DNA of 64,000 nucleotides from Rapana venosa (lineage: Eukaryota; Mollusca; Gastropoda; Neogastropoda; Muricidae), in NCBI GenBank assembly GCA_028751875.1, contig CM054144.1, positions 24,914,705 to 24,978,704 on the forward strand. Direction: 5' to 3'. Position numbers and translations under genes: made by a program. The notes under the pieces are model-generated. The model saw nothing but the letters and a program-made list of their open reading frames with translations, made no database searches and had not been told where the DNA came from. This document shows, one piece after another, positions 14,890 to 29,200 of the stretch. Positions within the stretch are counted from its first letter, which is position 1, and each line of letters begins with the position of its first letter.

Positions 14890-16801
14890 CTGCAATGTGA
14901 AACATGAATGAAACGGTCAGATTTCTTTATCTGATAACCTGTTCAGGACAAACAGCAATACCTCTTAGGAACACAAAAATCAGAAAAAAAGAGAAATGAT
15001 ATAAAACAAAAAGTTTCAGAGAACAAGTATCTGTTCTAAAATGCTTGAGGTGGTTTTTGTTATAAGGAAAAGGAGAAGGGAAGAGGAGGGATGCTTTTTC
15101 TCTCAAGGTTTGTATAAGTCATCTCAGAAATACCAAACATGCACTTCAAATAACACAGTATGATAATACAAATAGCAACCATTCGCATATTACATATACT
15201 GGTTGACAATCAAAAATTGCTTAAGACCTCAATTTGACATTATTTACTCACAAACACAGTGATCTCACTGTGCTAAAATTTCAACCATAATATCAATAAA
15301 AACCCCAACATATCACAACTCCAGACTCACCATTGTAGATCATCTGGTTGGCTTCAAAAGACAGTTCTGATTCATGACCGGCCTTACACGGATACCGGGT
15401 TATCACCGTTCTGAAACATCCACACAAAGGCATTGTTCAAGTGACCACATTGATCTGTCCTTAAACATCCACTTCCATGAAAAACATGAAGGCAATTTTA
15501 CCCCAACATTATGAATTTAAATACTACAGAAAAAATCTTTCTTGCAAGCTTGTGACCATTCTTATCCTTTGTTTGTTTGTATGTATGTTTGTTTTTGCTA
15601 CCAGGTTCAAACTAGCTTGACCTGTACAAAGATAAGCATCCAAGGTCACAGATAAACATGAAAAACAAGTTTCTGAACATCAAACAAGAATAGAAAACAA
15701 AAATGATAACTAACAATAATGAGTGCAAAATAGTGTACAGGGACTGACATCTGGGAAAAAAAGCCCAAAACAGATGAAAATAACGATGACTGATGAAAAC
15801 AGAGGTGAGCAGTGTGGCAAAGACTTCCAGCAACACGTCTCCACACACAAAATGGACAGTGAAGAAAACTGCTGGACATTCTTCATCTTCTTCTGCATAA
15901 TGCAACTTTCAACGACTGCAGGGGCCCCACATCTAGGCACATAAATTCATAATAAACCTGCTCTCCTAACGTTGGAGACAAACGTATGCAAATGACCTTT
16001 TTTTTCAAAATCATTCTTTTTTTTTTTTTACAACAGCCTTTCTCTGCCCTTGTGAAGCTCAGCACCAAAGACACACACACACAGAGGCGCGCACACACAC
16101 ACAGAGGCAGACAAGTCAGAATGAGGTACCTGCGAGCTGACTTGGATCCAGTACTGGACAAACTGGCGTGACTGCCAGCCAGACTGCCTGCGCTGTGCAA
16201 GGAGGAGTTCCTGTCCAAAACCACAGACACCAGTCACCTGTACGTATTTACCACCACTCACCTGTATTTACCACACCATTCACCTGTATATACCACCATT
16301 CACCTGTATTTACCAAACTATTCACCTGTATTTACCATCATTCACCTGTATTTACACCATTCACCTGTATTTACTAATTCACCTGTATTTACCAAACCAT
16401 TCACCTGCATTTACTAATTCACCTGTATTTACACCATTCACCTGTATTTACTAATTCACCTTTATTTACCACACCATTCACCTGTATTTACTAATTCACC
16501 TTTATTTACCAAACCATTCACCTGTATTTACTAATTCACCTTTATTTACCACACCATTCACCTGTATTTACTAATTCACCTTTATTTACCAAACCATTCA
16601 CCTGTATTTACCAAACCATTCACCTTTATTTACCACACCATTCACCTGTATTTACCACCATTCACCTGTATATACCAAACCATTCACCTTTATTTACCAC
16701 ACCATTCACCTGTATATACCACACCACATTCACCTGTATCTACCACACCATTCACCTGTACATGCCTCATTGTCTGTTCCCTGAAAGGACTATATATATA
16801 T

Positions 16802-16845
<44 letters not shown>

Positions 16846-19800
16846 GTTCTTTCGAGCCAGAAGGCCCATAGAGCCGGAGCTTATCCCGGTTTCTGTAGCG
16901 TTAAGCGAACTGATGGTTTTTCACCACCCCTGTGACAGGACGCTAGTCTGTCGCCAGATACTTCCCCAGCAGAGCTGGTACCCACTTGTACACCTGGGTG
17001 GAGTGAGGAAAATAGGAGTAAAGTGTCTTTCCCAAGGAAACAACACCGAGCCGAGCGGGGATCGAACCCGTGACCTCTGGATCACGAGTTGACCGCCTAA
17101 ACCACTCGACCACGGTGCCTCCCCTGAAAGGACTACACACTTGTTTCTATGCTTCAACTTGTCGTCTCATTTCTCTTTCCATGTATGCCATGCAGATAGA
17201 TAGACAGACAGACAGATAGATAGATTTTTTTTTTTAAAACAAATTTATTCATCTGGAACCCAGGTAGATGTGGAAAGAAAGGGAGGGAGGGTGGGAATAA
17301 GTGTCTGAATCATGCACACACACACAACACACACACAACACACACACAACACACACACAACACACACAACACACACACTGATAAGGGGGAAATTAGAATA
17401 TGAACTTATTGCAGGAAAGAGGAAGACATGACAAAACGTACACAAACAAAATATTAGTAAAAAAACAAAACAAAACTTTTATCTCCAGAGACCAAGTTAC
17501 AAAACCATTCTTTAAAAATGTATGCAAGTAAGAAAAAATTTAGATGTCAAAATTTTCCTATTAGCATTTTTTAAAATATGTTATACAAATTACTACTATT
17601 TTATCATCATCATCATCATCATCATTCTTGTTGTTGTTGTAATCACATCATCATTATTATTATTGTTGTTATCATCATTATCATAAACAAAGTATATGCT
17701 ATTATTCATGCATACCACATATAAAGCAGTGGTAGTTATTAGTACATCAACAACAGACATGAAAATGTCTATAACTATATATACAGCACAACAAAATGTA
17801 GGTGCATATGTACATTTACTTCAACCAGATTATCTTGAGACTTTTTTCGGGGGGGGGGTAGTCCTTTTTGTGGCGTGTTTGGGGATTTTACCATGTGTGT
17901 TTGTTTTTTGTTAACATCCATTTACAGTTCTATCTGTTATTTATATGATAAAAAGTATTTGTGGCATGTTTGGGGTTGCTGTTGTTGGTTTTTTTTATTA
18001 AAATCCAATTACAGTTCCATCTGTTATTTATATGATAAAAAGTTTTACTTAAAGTTCACACAAGATGGTGGGTGAAGTTTCAGCATGACTTACACGGATG
18101 ACATGAGACACTTAAAACAGCCCCATCCTACTGCTCTCTTAGGAAAAGCTGGAAAGGGGTCAGACAAATCTTCTCCTCTTCACTTCTGCGTTACGCCATC
18201 ATTTTCATCAGTTTATCAAAACATAAAACACTTGCGGTTTACACTTAGATAACACAGATCACCACATACAAACTTATTCAGAAACAACTTTTCAAAAGCT
18301 CTGCAATCCCCACAATACTCCTCACCCAATCTTTATCCCCTACCTAAAACCAGAACAAATATTTCATTGATGGATCTATAAATATCATGTGCACATATGC
18401 GCACACAGGGACACGCAGACATTGCAAATGTGTGCACACACAAACTTACCTGTAATAGGAAAATATGAAGATATTAGCGCATGCTTTGACCTCTTTTTAT
18501 TTCAGGGTACCCATAAAGGCTGGAACACCTCACAGAGCAGAGTGGTGAAATCATGGTAAGTAACCTGAACACATAGGTCCCACCAGAGTTGTCTATCTCA
18601 GGGGAAGTTTTTTTCTCCTGGAGTTAACACTGGCTCCTGCTCCATTTCCCAGCAAGTCCTTCAGATGAGGCTATAAACAGAGTCCTGTCTGCAAATGCAT
18701 GCATAACTTCTTCCGCGCACGCAAAAAAAAAGTCCATCTTTTGTAGTTCTGGTGGTATGGATGACACGTACATACCTAGCATGCAATCTTTAATCCAGAA
18801 AGAAAAGGGTCATCATTTGCTCCTAATCTTGCAGCTGCAGCTGTAGCAAATATATATATATATATATATCTATATTTCCATCTGTCCTAAAATTTGTTAT
18901 GAGTCTTCTGAAAACCAAGTACAAGTATTGCCACTCCAAGACCTATCAAATGGACCAACTTAGTCCTCATCACACACCGATCAGGAGTTTCTGGGATGGT
19001 TAAATAACAACACTGAAAGTCTGATCTTCCTAATTTTCTAACCCCATTCTATTATCACCACCTTCAAAGAGTCAAACAAAAAAAATGGCAACGTGTGAAG
19101 AAGACAAAAGTTGGCAGAAAGCAGGATGCCCGTGAGACTTACATGCTGGCCCCACTGTGGTCATTGGAGCTTCTCTTCTTCACACTGCCACTAGTGTGCA
19201 CCATGGACAAAGCAACAAGCCAAGCATATTGGTCAGGCAGCACACACACACACACACAAAGCCACTGGCTTCAACCTGCTCCTGCCCTTTCATATCCACA
19301 TCCAATGGACAGATGGAAAATGGAAGCAGCAGGAGCAAGGCAGCAGCGGTCTTGCTGAAAATAAGACAGTTAAAACAGGAGTATAACAAAGCTTGTTGTG
19401 AGCAATTCATCAAAACTTACTGTGGTGTAAAATTTAGGGAACCATCTGTACAATTTCAGCTGCAGACATCAAAATGATGGCCAATGTGCATACTAGATTA
19501 ACACCTGTGATAACTCTTTGATGTTACGCTATGTACTTGTAGATTTTTTATTTTTTAAAGCAGAAACAAACAAAAAAACAAAGCAAAAACTACCTGTACC
19601 CATGTTCCTTTTTGCTCAACTGTAATGACTATTCAATGCAAAGTTTCATGCTTTATATTCTTGAGATATTCATTTTAAAAGAGCAAAAAATAAAAATTAG
19701 ACAGCTCTTCCCTGGCATCTCTCTTGCTAACATTACAGTTGCTGGAAAATACATCATTCATTTGTGTTATAGATGGGTCACTGCTGCTCACAACAGGACC

Positions 19801-22800
19801 TGCTCAAGAGGTCATATCTCTACTTCTCATAAAACAACAATTTCGCTTCTTTGGTATCATTAAGATAACTCAAAGAACACTTATGTATAATATGTCAGCC
19901 TTCTATGGTTCACTGTTGGTATAAAAAACACTATCTTTGACAGTCAAGGAAATAATGACTATGATCCCCCCTTTAACCAATAATCACTGGTTGCTCACAA
20001 AAAGCTTTGTTCTTAGTTTTAACAGTTATTAGGGCATTTCTCTTATCATTCTTCTGTCATGGACAATGCCCATTAACCCTTTTCTTGCTCTCTTAGAGTG
20101 GAGCGCTTTCTTTCTTGGTGGTTTGGGTTTATTTGTTAACAAGTAAAAGAACTGAGAGAAAAGCCAAGACAGCATAAACAGTTGTGCTTCAATCATAGCT
20201 GTTAACTCATGAGCTGCCATCTCCCTTTCTTCCCAGTCTGTTTATGGCTATTTGTGATTCACTTTATCCAAAGCAGAATTAATCCTCATATACTTAAATG
20301 TTCACACACTTGATGGCAAGAAAAGGGTTAATCCATTTAGGATTTCTTCTTATATACACTGGATCCAAATAGAATGCTCACTCTCTGATCTGGGATATAT
20401 ATATACAACAAAGGTCAATGTTACAAATGATTGAAAGTTAAAGTCAGACATACAACTGATTGCTTTTTTTCAAGTTAATTTTTACAAAGGTGTATCAAAT
20501 TGCAAAAGAATTTACATGGAGCATGCAATTTAATAATTGGATCAATTCTTACGGTACTTTTCATTTTTACAAACATGCACATTTGCAGGGTAAATTGGTA
20601 TTAAACATGAATCCTTAGAGATGGATTAACTTGACAATTATGTCATCTTTCTAAACATGCAGAAATGAAATCTTTGTTAATTTACAATATATACATCAAC
20701 CTGAAAACATTTCTTGACATAAGGTGATAAAAACAAAAACAACCTACACACTTAACAAATGTTCAAAAGTAATACTTCTTAAATGAGAAAACTTTCCAAT
20801 AATTACATTGTACAAAACACACTATTGTAAATGAATAAATTTAGCTCTTAAAAACCATACCACGTGCAACTGCAGACAACAAAGGCTAGGGCACTCATCT
20901 GACTCTACAATGAAATATTTTGCATAAAAGTTAAACTAAACACTGGAAAACCAAACAGAAAAAGTGTGTGCAGTAATTTGTTTTGGTCTTTTCCTTTCTG
21001 TTATGGGGATTTTTATGTAAATGTTTTTACAACTTTTGAGATATTTTAAAACAAAGCACAAAAAAAGAAAAAAAGCGAAAGCTTCATTAACTAAAAAAAA
21101 CTAAATCATCTTTCTAAAAATAATCTGTTCATACTTTAAAAAAATATTTCTTTGGCGGTTTTTAGATAAGAATTTTGCTAATGAAAACACTTTTAATGCT
21201 ACCACTAATTTACACGCACTAAATTCCCCTGCATAAAAATACCACATGACACCATCTGATGATGAACACAAAAATACTTAAACTCCACAAGAAGAAAAAA
21301 CCCAGCTTCATTGCAATCTGAATGGTATGACCAAAACAAAATAAAACAAAGCAAAAATTTAAAGAGAAAAACACACACACACAAACCCCCCAGTATCTAT
21401 TCCACTCACATATTCCCCACATACTAACAGCCAAATGAAAAATAATAATAATAATAATGTATGGAATTTATATAGCGCTGAAATGAAGCAAATCAATTTT
21501 TAAAAATTAGAAAAGAAAAGAAAAAAAGTAACCTGGCAATGCACTTAATAAAAAATTTGTTTAAAAAAACAAACAAACCCCAAAGCAAAATTCGTAATTT
21601 AAAAAGGAAAAGAAGGGTCAGGATTCTGATGGACTGAACTGACCTAACTAAACGTCAATGCGTGTACACAGCAGATCAACACTTACAATGCTGGAGTATC
21701 TGATGAACCAACCGCGTTGAATCGGTTAGCTGCAAAAAAGAGAAGAAAAAAAAAGAAAAGAAAAGAGCAATCAGTACTAAAAGAAACAACAAAAATCAAA
21801 CAATCCTTTTATCATTTTTTTTCACACTTTCAAACATGACACAGAAACAACTCATCCCACACCACCATTGGCTTGGCTGAATCCATAAAACCTCTGCAGA
21901 CTTTTACGGAATATGTTCAGTCATGTTATACTAATTATAATCATATATCAAAACTCAAATTCAGAAACTGCACCATTTTTTTGGATGTTCGTTTTTTTCA
22001 TAAATAGACTCATTAGTAAAGACTCATGGCTTTGCTTAAGGTATGATGAATGTCCATGACAAACTCATCAAGAATGATGTAATGTTTTTTAACCTTGTTA
22101 AAATTACGCACAAATCATTTCAAGTTTAATGTCATGGTTTTCTTTATATCATGTTTTTCAAAGTTTTTAAACTTGCTCTAAAATGACAATTCATTTGTGT
22201 GCGTGTGTATGTGTCTCTGTGTGTGTGTCTGTGTCCATGCATGTGCGTGCATGTGCATGTTAGTTTTAAGCCATGTGTGCAAGCACACATGCAAATGTGT
22301 AGGTGTCTGCATGCACTACTACAATCTGTAAATGTGAGAGAAGTGGGATGGAATGATGAACAGGGAAGAGGGGAACAGAGAAGAAGAAAAGACATTAATT
22401 AACAGTACTACGGATACAAGCTATAAGCCATTTTGGAAACTGTAAGCCAGAGCTAATCTTTATTCAACAGCCACAGCTGACAAAATATCCATTATTCAAT
22501 GTATAATACACAACATCAAAATTTAGCCTATGCAGTATGGATGCTATGTTTATGTTTTCACTGTTACAGGCAGATAGTACTCCATTACAGCCTTCTGTAA
22601 TGAATAATATGGGGATCAAGACTTGAGAAATTCAAACTGGACAACACTATGTTTAGCCAGATTTCTGGGCAGACATGGGAATGTATTTTGCAAAAACCTG
22701 GTGATGCTTTTGCCAGATTTAAAAAGCAAAACCAAAATAAACCAAACAACAAAAACAACAACCAACCAAGACCATGGCATGAGATTAATCACAGAAATGA

Positions 22801-23809
22801 CTAGAGCAATGAGTGATGATACTGAGCATCCTGTAGTGCTGTACAATTAAGTTTGGACAAGCAATCACCTGGTAACAGGTGTAAGAAGTCCAAGGAAATA
22901 TGTTATGGTCAGCCAAAATCATGATTCATCTAACTACAGTCTCAAATATTCAGTACTAGTCTTTCCTTAAGATCAAGATGTAAACAAATACAACAATTTC
23001 TAAGGATTACACAAAATAAAAACAAAAGATTATTCACAAACCAAACAAAAGACCAGATAAAAACTTTATAAAAATAAAAACCATCACCTTTTAATTTTTT
23101 TATGTGTATCGTGTACATATAATTGTTATGCATATTTGTAAAACTTATCAAAGAAATGTACAACTCTTATGAATGATTGAAAAAAAAATTTTTTTTTACA
23201 ACACACACACACAAGTATGTTAATTCAAAACAAAATATTACAACTCCATGCATTCAGATACAAAAAAAAAAGAAATGATGGACAAAAGGGCAAGAATTCT
23301 AACCACCATAACAAGCTGTTCTGATAAACAACTCAAAATTACAATACAAACGAAATAGTTTGTAGACATTTTCCTGTACACTTAGTCTGATAGTTCCTTT
23401 GTTTTGGGTGTGGATAGTTAGGGCTTAACGTCCTCTGGGGCCACCCCATGGGGGACATAAAGGGTGTGGAGGCTTGTACGAGCTTTCTACACCACAGACC
23501 CAATCAATCACTGATCCATTTGTTCAAATTCATGGGGGGGGGGGGGGGGGGGGGGGGGGTGCGGAAATGTGGGACAGGGGCTCTAGAATGTTTTTGCCTA
23601 ACAATGCATTCAAAGATCTTCATCCAAATGTCTTTGCTGTATGTCATAACAAACTGTTATGATATTAGAAGTCACACCATATGAAAAATTCTTAAAACAT
23701 GCACATACATGCAAACACTTACCCATATATACCAAGTAACTTGCTCACACAAGCATATTCACCCACATTTGGACTTGCATGTTCACAGGCATCTACACAT
23801 GCACACACG

Positions 23810-23841
<32 letters not shown>

Positions 23842-26227
23842 GGCCAGCACACGCACTCACTCACATCACATACACACACATAAAATTTCTGAGAAGTTAT
23901 ACCAGTTCGCTCATACACTTGCAATAAACTTGGATAATAAATGGATGTAACAATACAGACTGTAAAAGACTTATGAGAAAGCAAGGCAGAGTGACAGTGT
24001 AAAACATAAACCTTGATACTGATTGAACTTTCCCAAACTAAAGAATAAACAAACAAAAAAATCCCAACCAACCAACCAAAGAAAATCTCCATTAATATTT
24101 CTTGAGGATAGCAGGTCCTGAGCAGAACAAACTCACAACATCCAAATCAGAATCATCCCCATCCTTGTGTCTCTATATTTCAATTTAACAATACAACAAC
24201 CAAATCATCTGAACTGCAAACATAATCTCAAATTTACAATGTTTACAAGGAATGATCTACTCAGCAGTTTCTTAAAACCATTTCCTGCACTCAAACATGG
24301 AAAAACATTATAACCACATTATGTGTTGCATGAATAACATCAAACCATTAGAAAGAAAGATGAGATGGCTTCGGGACAGTGTCTGAACTTCAACTTTTTA
24401 ATATATAAGATTTATAAATCTGGCTAACACCATTAATCAAACAACCTATCACAAGAACACCAAAGGTTCATAAACAATGACATATGTGAAAAAAATTCCC
24501 TGGTACATAATTCTCCAGTCACATCATAGGCAAGAAAAAGGAGGGCTTGCAAACATATTTTAACCCTTAACACTTTGATCTCCAACTCTCTCAAGAGAGC
24601 ATTATCATAAAGGAACACATTTTGTAACACCATCCCTATCCTTTCCTAAGACATACATTTTGTCATATCATTTACTGTTCCTATAAATTCACTACACCAT
24701 TGAAATTTCAGTACCAAAACACTTTTTTTTCCCCAAAAATGTTAAGCTGCAGGACATATTAGTCAAGAGCTACAACAACTCCTCAGACAGAAGAAGTCCC
24801 ATGCTTCAAAATTCAACACAGCATGCATTCAACCGACCATCTAACCAAACTATCCACGGGAAGGCACACCATACTGTACTAAGCTTAAGGGGTTCTTAAG
24901 CAAGAATTTTCTACATCAATCACATATAACTAGATGAAATTCACAATAAAGACAGGCTGACTGAAGAAGATATAAAGTCAGAAATAAACAACGGGAAAAG
25001 AGGGGGAGCATAAAAAGAGATGAGAATAAAAGTGGGCAAAGGATAAACACTGTCTGTGAAAGAGCCAACCACAGAAGAGGTCTAAGAGACAGAAAGATTT
25101 AATAACAAGATCACCAGTCATATTTCATCAAAGATTAAAAAATGATAGGGCTGATATCCACCTCATTCAGAAAGCAAGGCATCATTCATCGCAGGAACAT
25201 TCCAAGGGACATAACTAACTCTGGAGACCGACCATATCCTTGCCCTCATACACAGAGATGAAAACTACACAGAACAAAATCATGGTCATGAAAATGATTT
25301 TTTTTTAAAACAAAGGCCACCGAGCATGCAAACACTCCAGCAGGCAGAAAATAAAACGTACAAAGCTGTGCCGATGACTCCAATAGCAGCCATGTGGGTA
25401 ATCCTTCAAAGAAAAGACATTGACATGTCTAAATGCTACTAAAAAAAAAAGTAAAAATCCACAGGGATATATGATTTATGATAAGTAAACATAATAGAGA
25501 TGAAGAGTTCCATACCAAAACAAACACACACACACAAAAAACCAAAAACAAACCCAAACAACAAAATCCAAATGCACACAAGAACTAAACAAAGCTGTCT
25601 ATCTAGCCTAAAATAAACATTTAAATAGATTCCTTTGTTAAGATTTGAGCCATCAAAAGATTATAATCCCTTTTTTATACTACATTGCCTCCTGTCCTGT
25701 GACATTCTAGTATTACTGCTCCTACAACACTCACCCTGATCACATCATACAAAGTCAGATCCAAGTTTATCATCCTGTTGTACCCAATCTCAACAAGCAG
25801 TCCACAGAGAACTATCAATGCTGGGCTGCTCTGAAGCCACCAGATAGAGGAGACCTGGCATTACTGCTAGATTACATCAATAGTGTGCAGTGCACATGGT
25901 GTGTATGTGTGTGTTTATTTTATTTTTTTTAATTCTTTTATTTTATTCTTTTATTTCGAGGATAATGGAATAAGCACTCATGTGCTTTTTTTCATCCAGT
26001 CCACAGTCCAGTGTCTGTACATGTGTGTGTGGGTCGTGGTGGTGGTGTGCGTGTGTGTGTGTGTGTTTTGTGTGTGTGTGTATGCATGTGTGCACACACA
26101 TATGTGTGCATGTACATGACGCTGTTCTGTATGATCTTTGTGATTCTCATCTTAATGCTCTCTTCTGCTATCAACCTTCTTCACATTTTTTCTACTACTA
26201 CACCATACACACACACATACATACACA

Positions 26228-26281
<54 letters not shown>

Positions 26282-29200
26282 GGATAGCCTAGTGGTTAGA
26301 ACATTGCGCTGGAAATCTGATGACTCGGGTTCAATTCCAGTTCAAGGGGATATTTTCCTCTGGAGTTAACATCAGTGCAGACTCCACTCTCCCCAAAAGT
26401 CCTTCAGATGAGACTACAAACCGAGAACCTGTGTGAGAACGCACGTAGAACATCTTGCACATACGTTAAATCCTGTCCGCTTTTCTTAAGAGTAGGCCAT
26501 TGTGTGCCGGTGGGAACAGATGACAGAATTTACAAAACTGCATATACACGGGGACTGGATGTAAAAAAGCACATAAGTGCTTATTCCATTATCCTCAATA
26601 TAAAAGGATAAAATAAAAAATAAAACAAATAAATAAACACACACACTCACAACACACTCCACAAATCTTGTCAACATCAACCGTTTCCTTTCCACAAAAT
26701 GCCTTGCCACTCTCTTCCTCAAAGCGCCATTTCTACTAACTAATTACAACAACAACAAAAAAACAACAACAAAATCCTGAAGGCAAAGCCAAAACTGTCA
26801 TCTCCCTTCGTTTCTGTCCCCACAATGCCAGCTACCTTTAGGTGTGACATTTACCTTGCAGTGAAGGGTGTTGCCTTACGATTTCAGGATACTCAACTTC
26901 TGCTTTTCAAGACACAAAGACACGGTGCCTGGGTTCAGCGTCTCAAATCTTAATGAGATTATCATACATATTGTTAGGATAAGGTTCGGAATAAATTGAT
27001 AATGTTGGGTCGTTGTTTTTTAATTTGTTTGTTTGAAATGCAAGAAGAGCAAGTGAAAAATGAGAGTGGGAGAGAGAGAGAAAGCAAGAGAGAGAGCAAG
27101 AGACAGGGAGAGGGAGAGGGAAAAAGCGAGAGAAAGAGAGTTTAGAGAATGTGTGTGTGTTGTGTGTGTGTGAGTGTGAGTGAGTGAGTGAGTGTGTGTG
27201 TGTTTAAGTCTACGTGTGGGAGAGGGGGGGATGGGTGGGAAGGGAGATGGAGACTGGGTATGTTGTATATATGCATAAAACTGAATACAAAAACACATGT
27301 GTGCATGAGTATATGCCTATGTGTGTATGTGTTTGCAAAAAAAACAACAAAAAACAATCAAAAAACAGTGTCAGACACAGACAAAAAAGACAATGGAATT
27401 ACCAAATAATAGCAGCAATGAAGACAGAAAAAAAACCCAGCTAGAAAGCTATACTGCACAAGCAGCGCATATATATATATATACATACTTCACAACTTTT
27501 TCTACTCTTGGTATGCCTAGACAATCTCGCCTCAATCAACTTAGCGTGCTTGACTTCTTCACAAAACAACAACCAACCAACCAAAACACAAACCACACAC
27601 AAAAAAACCAATCTAAACCAAAAACAAAAAAAAATCCCCACAAACAGTATCAACCGCAAATGTCAAAAAAATGTCCCAACAGACCAAATAAACAACCAAC
27701 ACAAAAAAACAAAACACAAAAATTTTCCAAATCTTCCAAGACTAAAAAAAAAAAAATTGAATACATAAAAATCACACCGCGACAAAAGGCAACAAACACA
27801 CACACACACACAGACATGAACACAGCCCACTCACCCAGCGCGCTAACGTTGCCATAAACGGGCAAGTCATTGGACGGGCGCCGCGGCCTGTCAGGAGGGG
27901 CAGCCCCTACCCCTCCCCCGAAGGAGGAGGCGGAGGATGGGGTGGAGGGCCCGGTGCGGGGAGAGAAGCCAGGTTTGGAGGAGGAGGAGTTGAGAGACTC
28001 GGAACTGCTGCTGGCACTGCCCACTGGTTCGCCACCTGGCCACAGCAGGAGCCAGCCGGTCCCTTAGTCTTCAGTCTACTTTTCTGTCTTTTGACGCTTC
28101 ATACTTTACAGCAGTAGCCAGCGTGTCCCTTAGTCTTTAGTCTACTTTTCTGTCTTTTGACGCTTCATACTTTACAGCAGTAGCCAGCGTGTCCCTTAGT
28201 CTTTAGTCTACTTTTCTGTCTTTTGACACTTCTACTCCATACTTTACAGCAGTAGGCAGCGTGTCCCTTCGTCTCTAGTCTACTTTTCTGTCTTTTGACG
28301 CTTCATACTTTACAGCAGTAGCCAGCGTGTCCCTTAGTCTTTAGTCTACTTTTCTGTCTTTTGACGCTTCATACTTTACAGCAGTAGCCAGCGTGTCCTT
28401 TAGTCTTTAGTCTACTTTTCTGTCTTTTGACGCTTCATACTTTACAGCAGTAGCCAGCGTGTCCCTTAGTCTTTAGTCTACTTTTCTGTCTTTTGACGCT
28501 TCATACTTTACAGCAGTAGCCAGCGTGTCCCTTAGTCTTTAGTCTACTTTTCTGTCTTTTGACGCTTCATACTTTACAGCAGTAGCCAGCGTGTCCCTTA
28601 GTCTTTAGTCTACTTTTCTGTCTTTTGATGCTTCATACTTTACAGCAGTAGCCAGCGTGTCCCTTAGTCCTTAGTCTACTTTTCTGTCTTTTGACGCTTC
28701 ATACTTTACAGCAGTAGCCATCCTGTCCCTTAGTCTTTAGTCTACTTTTCTGACTTTTGACACTTCTACTCCATACTTTACAGCAGTAGGCAGCGTGTCC
28801 CTTCGTCTCTAGTCTACTTTTCTGTCTTTTGACACTTCTACTCCATACTTTACAGCAGTAGGCAGCGTGTCCCTTCGTCTCTAGTCTACTTTTCTGTCTT
28901 TTGACACTTCTACTCCATACTTTACAGCAGTAGGCAGCGTGTCCCTTCGTCTCTAGTCTACTTTTCTGTCTTTTGACACTTCTACTCCATACTTTACAGC
29001 AGTAGGCAGCGTGTCCCTTAGTCTTTTTTTTTTTTTTAAATCTTTTTGATTGGCACACATATAATAATAATAATATAATAATATATGGAATTTATATAGC
29101 GCTGAATCTTGTAAAAAACAAACAAATCGAAGCGCTTGCACTCAATCATTTACAGACATGCAACTCTCCTTAAACATATGAGAATCCATCGCGCGCGCAC

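Larger units (their letters stand above)
15411..21686 (-). other. Graf intron 22-23
   Basis: 6.3 kb, GT-AG. Contains the 16.2-16.8 kb minisatellite, a SINE with 14-bp target duplication, CA and GATA tracts, a degenerate SINE, a TTAA MITE and a 41-bp LINE tail. No other exon seen. Confidence 0.85.
21730..27834 (-). other. Graf intron 21-22
   Basis: 6.1 kb, GT-AG. Holds G-run, CA/TG and GA tracts and a full SINE (26279-26640). Long AT-rich parts (22.4-23.4, 24.0-25.8 kb) show no gene. Confidence 0.85.

Noticed and set aside
16844..17157. ORFs with [10 protein letters not shown] / [10 protein letters not shown] wording
   Set aside because: This wording is the usual translation of a tRNA-like SINE head in protein databases; the TSD and Pol III boxes show a SINE.
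28699..29058. 119-residue repetitive frame ([20 protein letters not shown] units)
   Set aside because: It exists because the satellite units are multiples of three; the array lies within an intron and the frame ends in LINE sequence.
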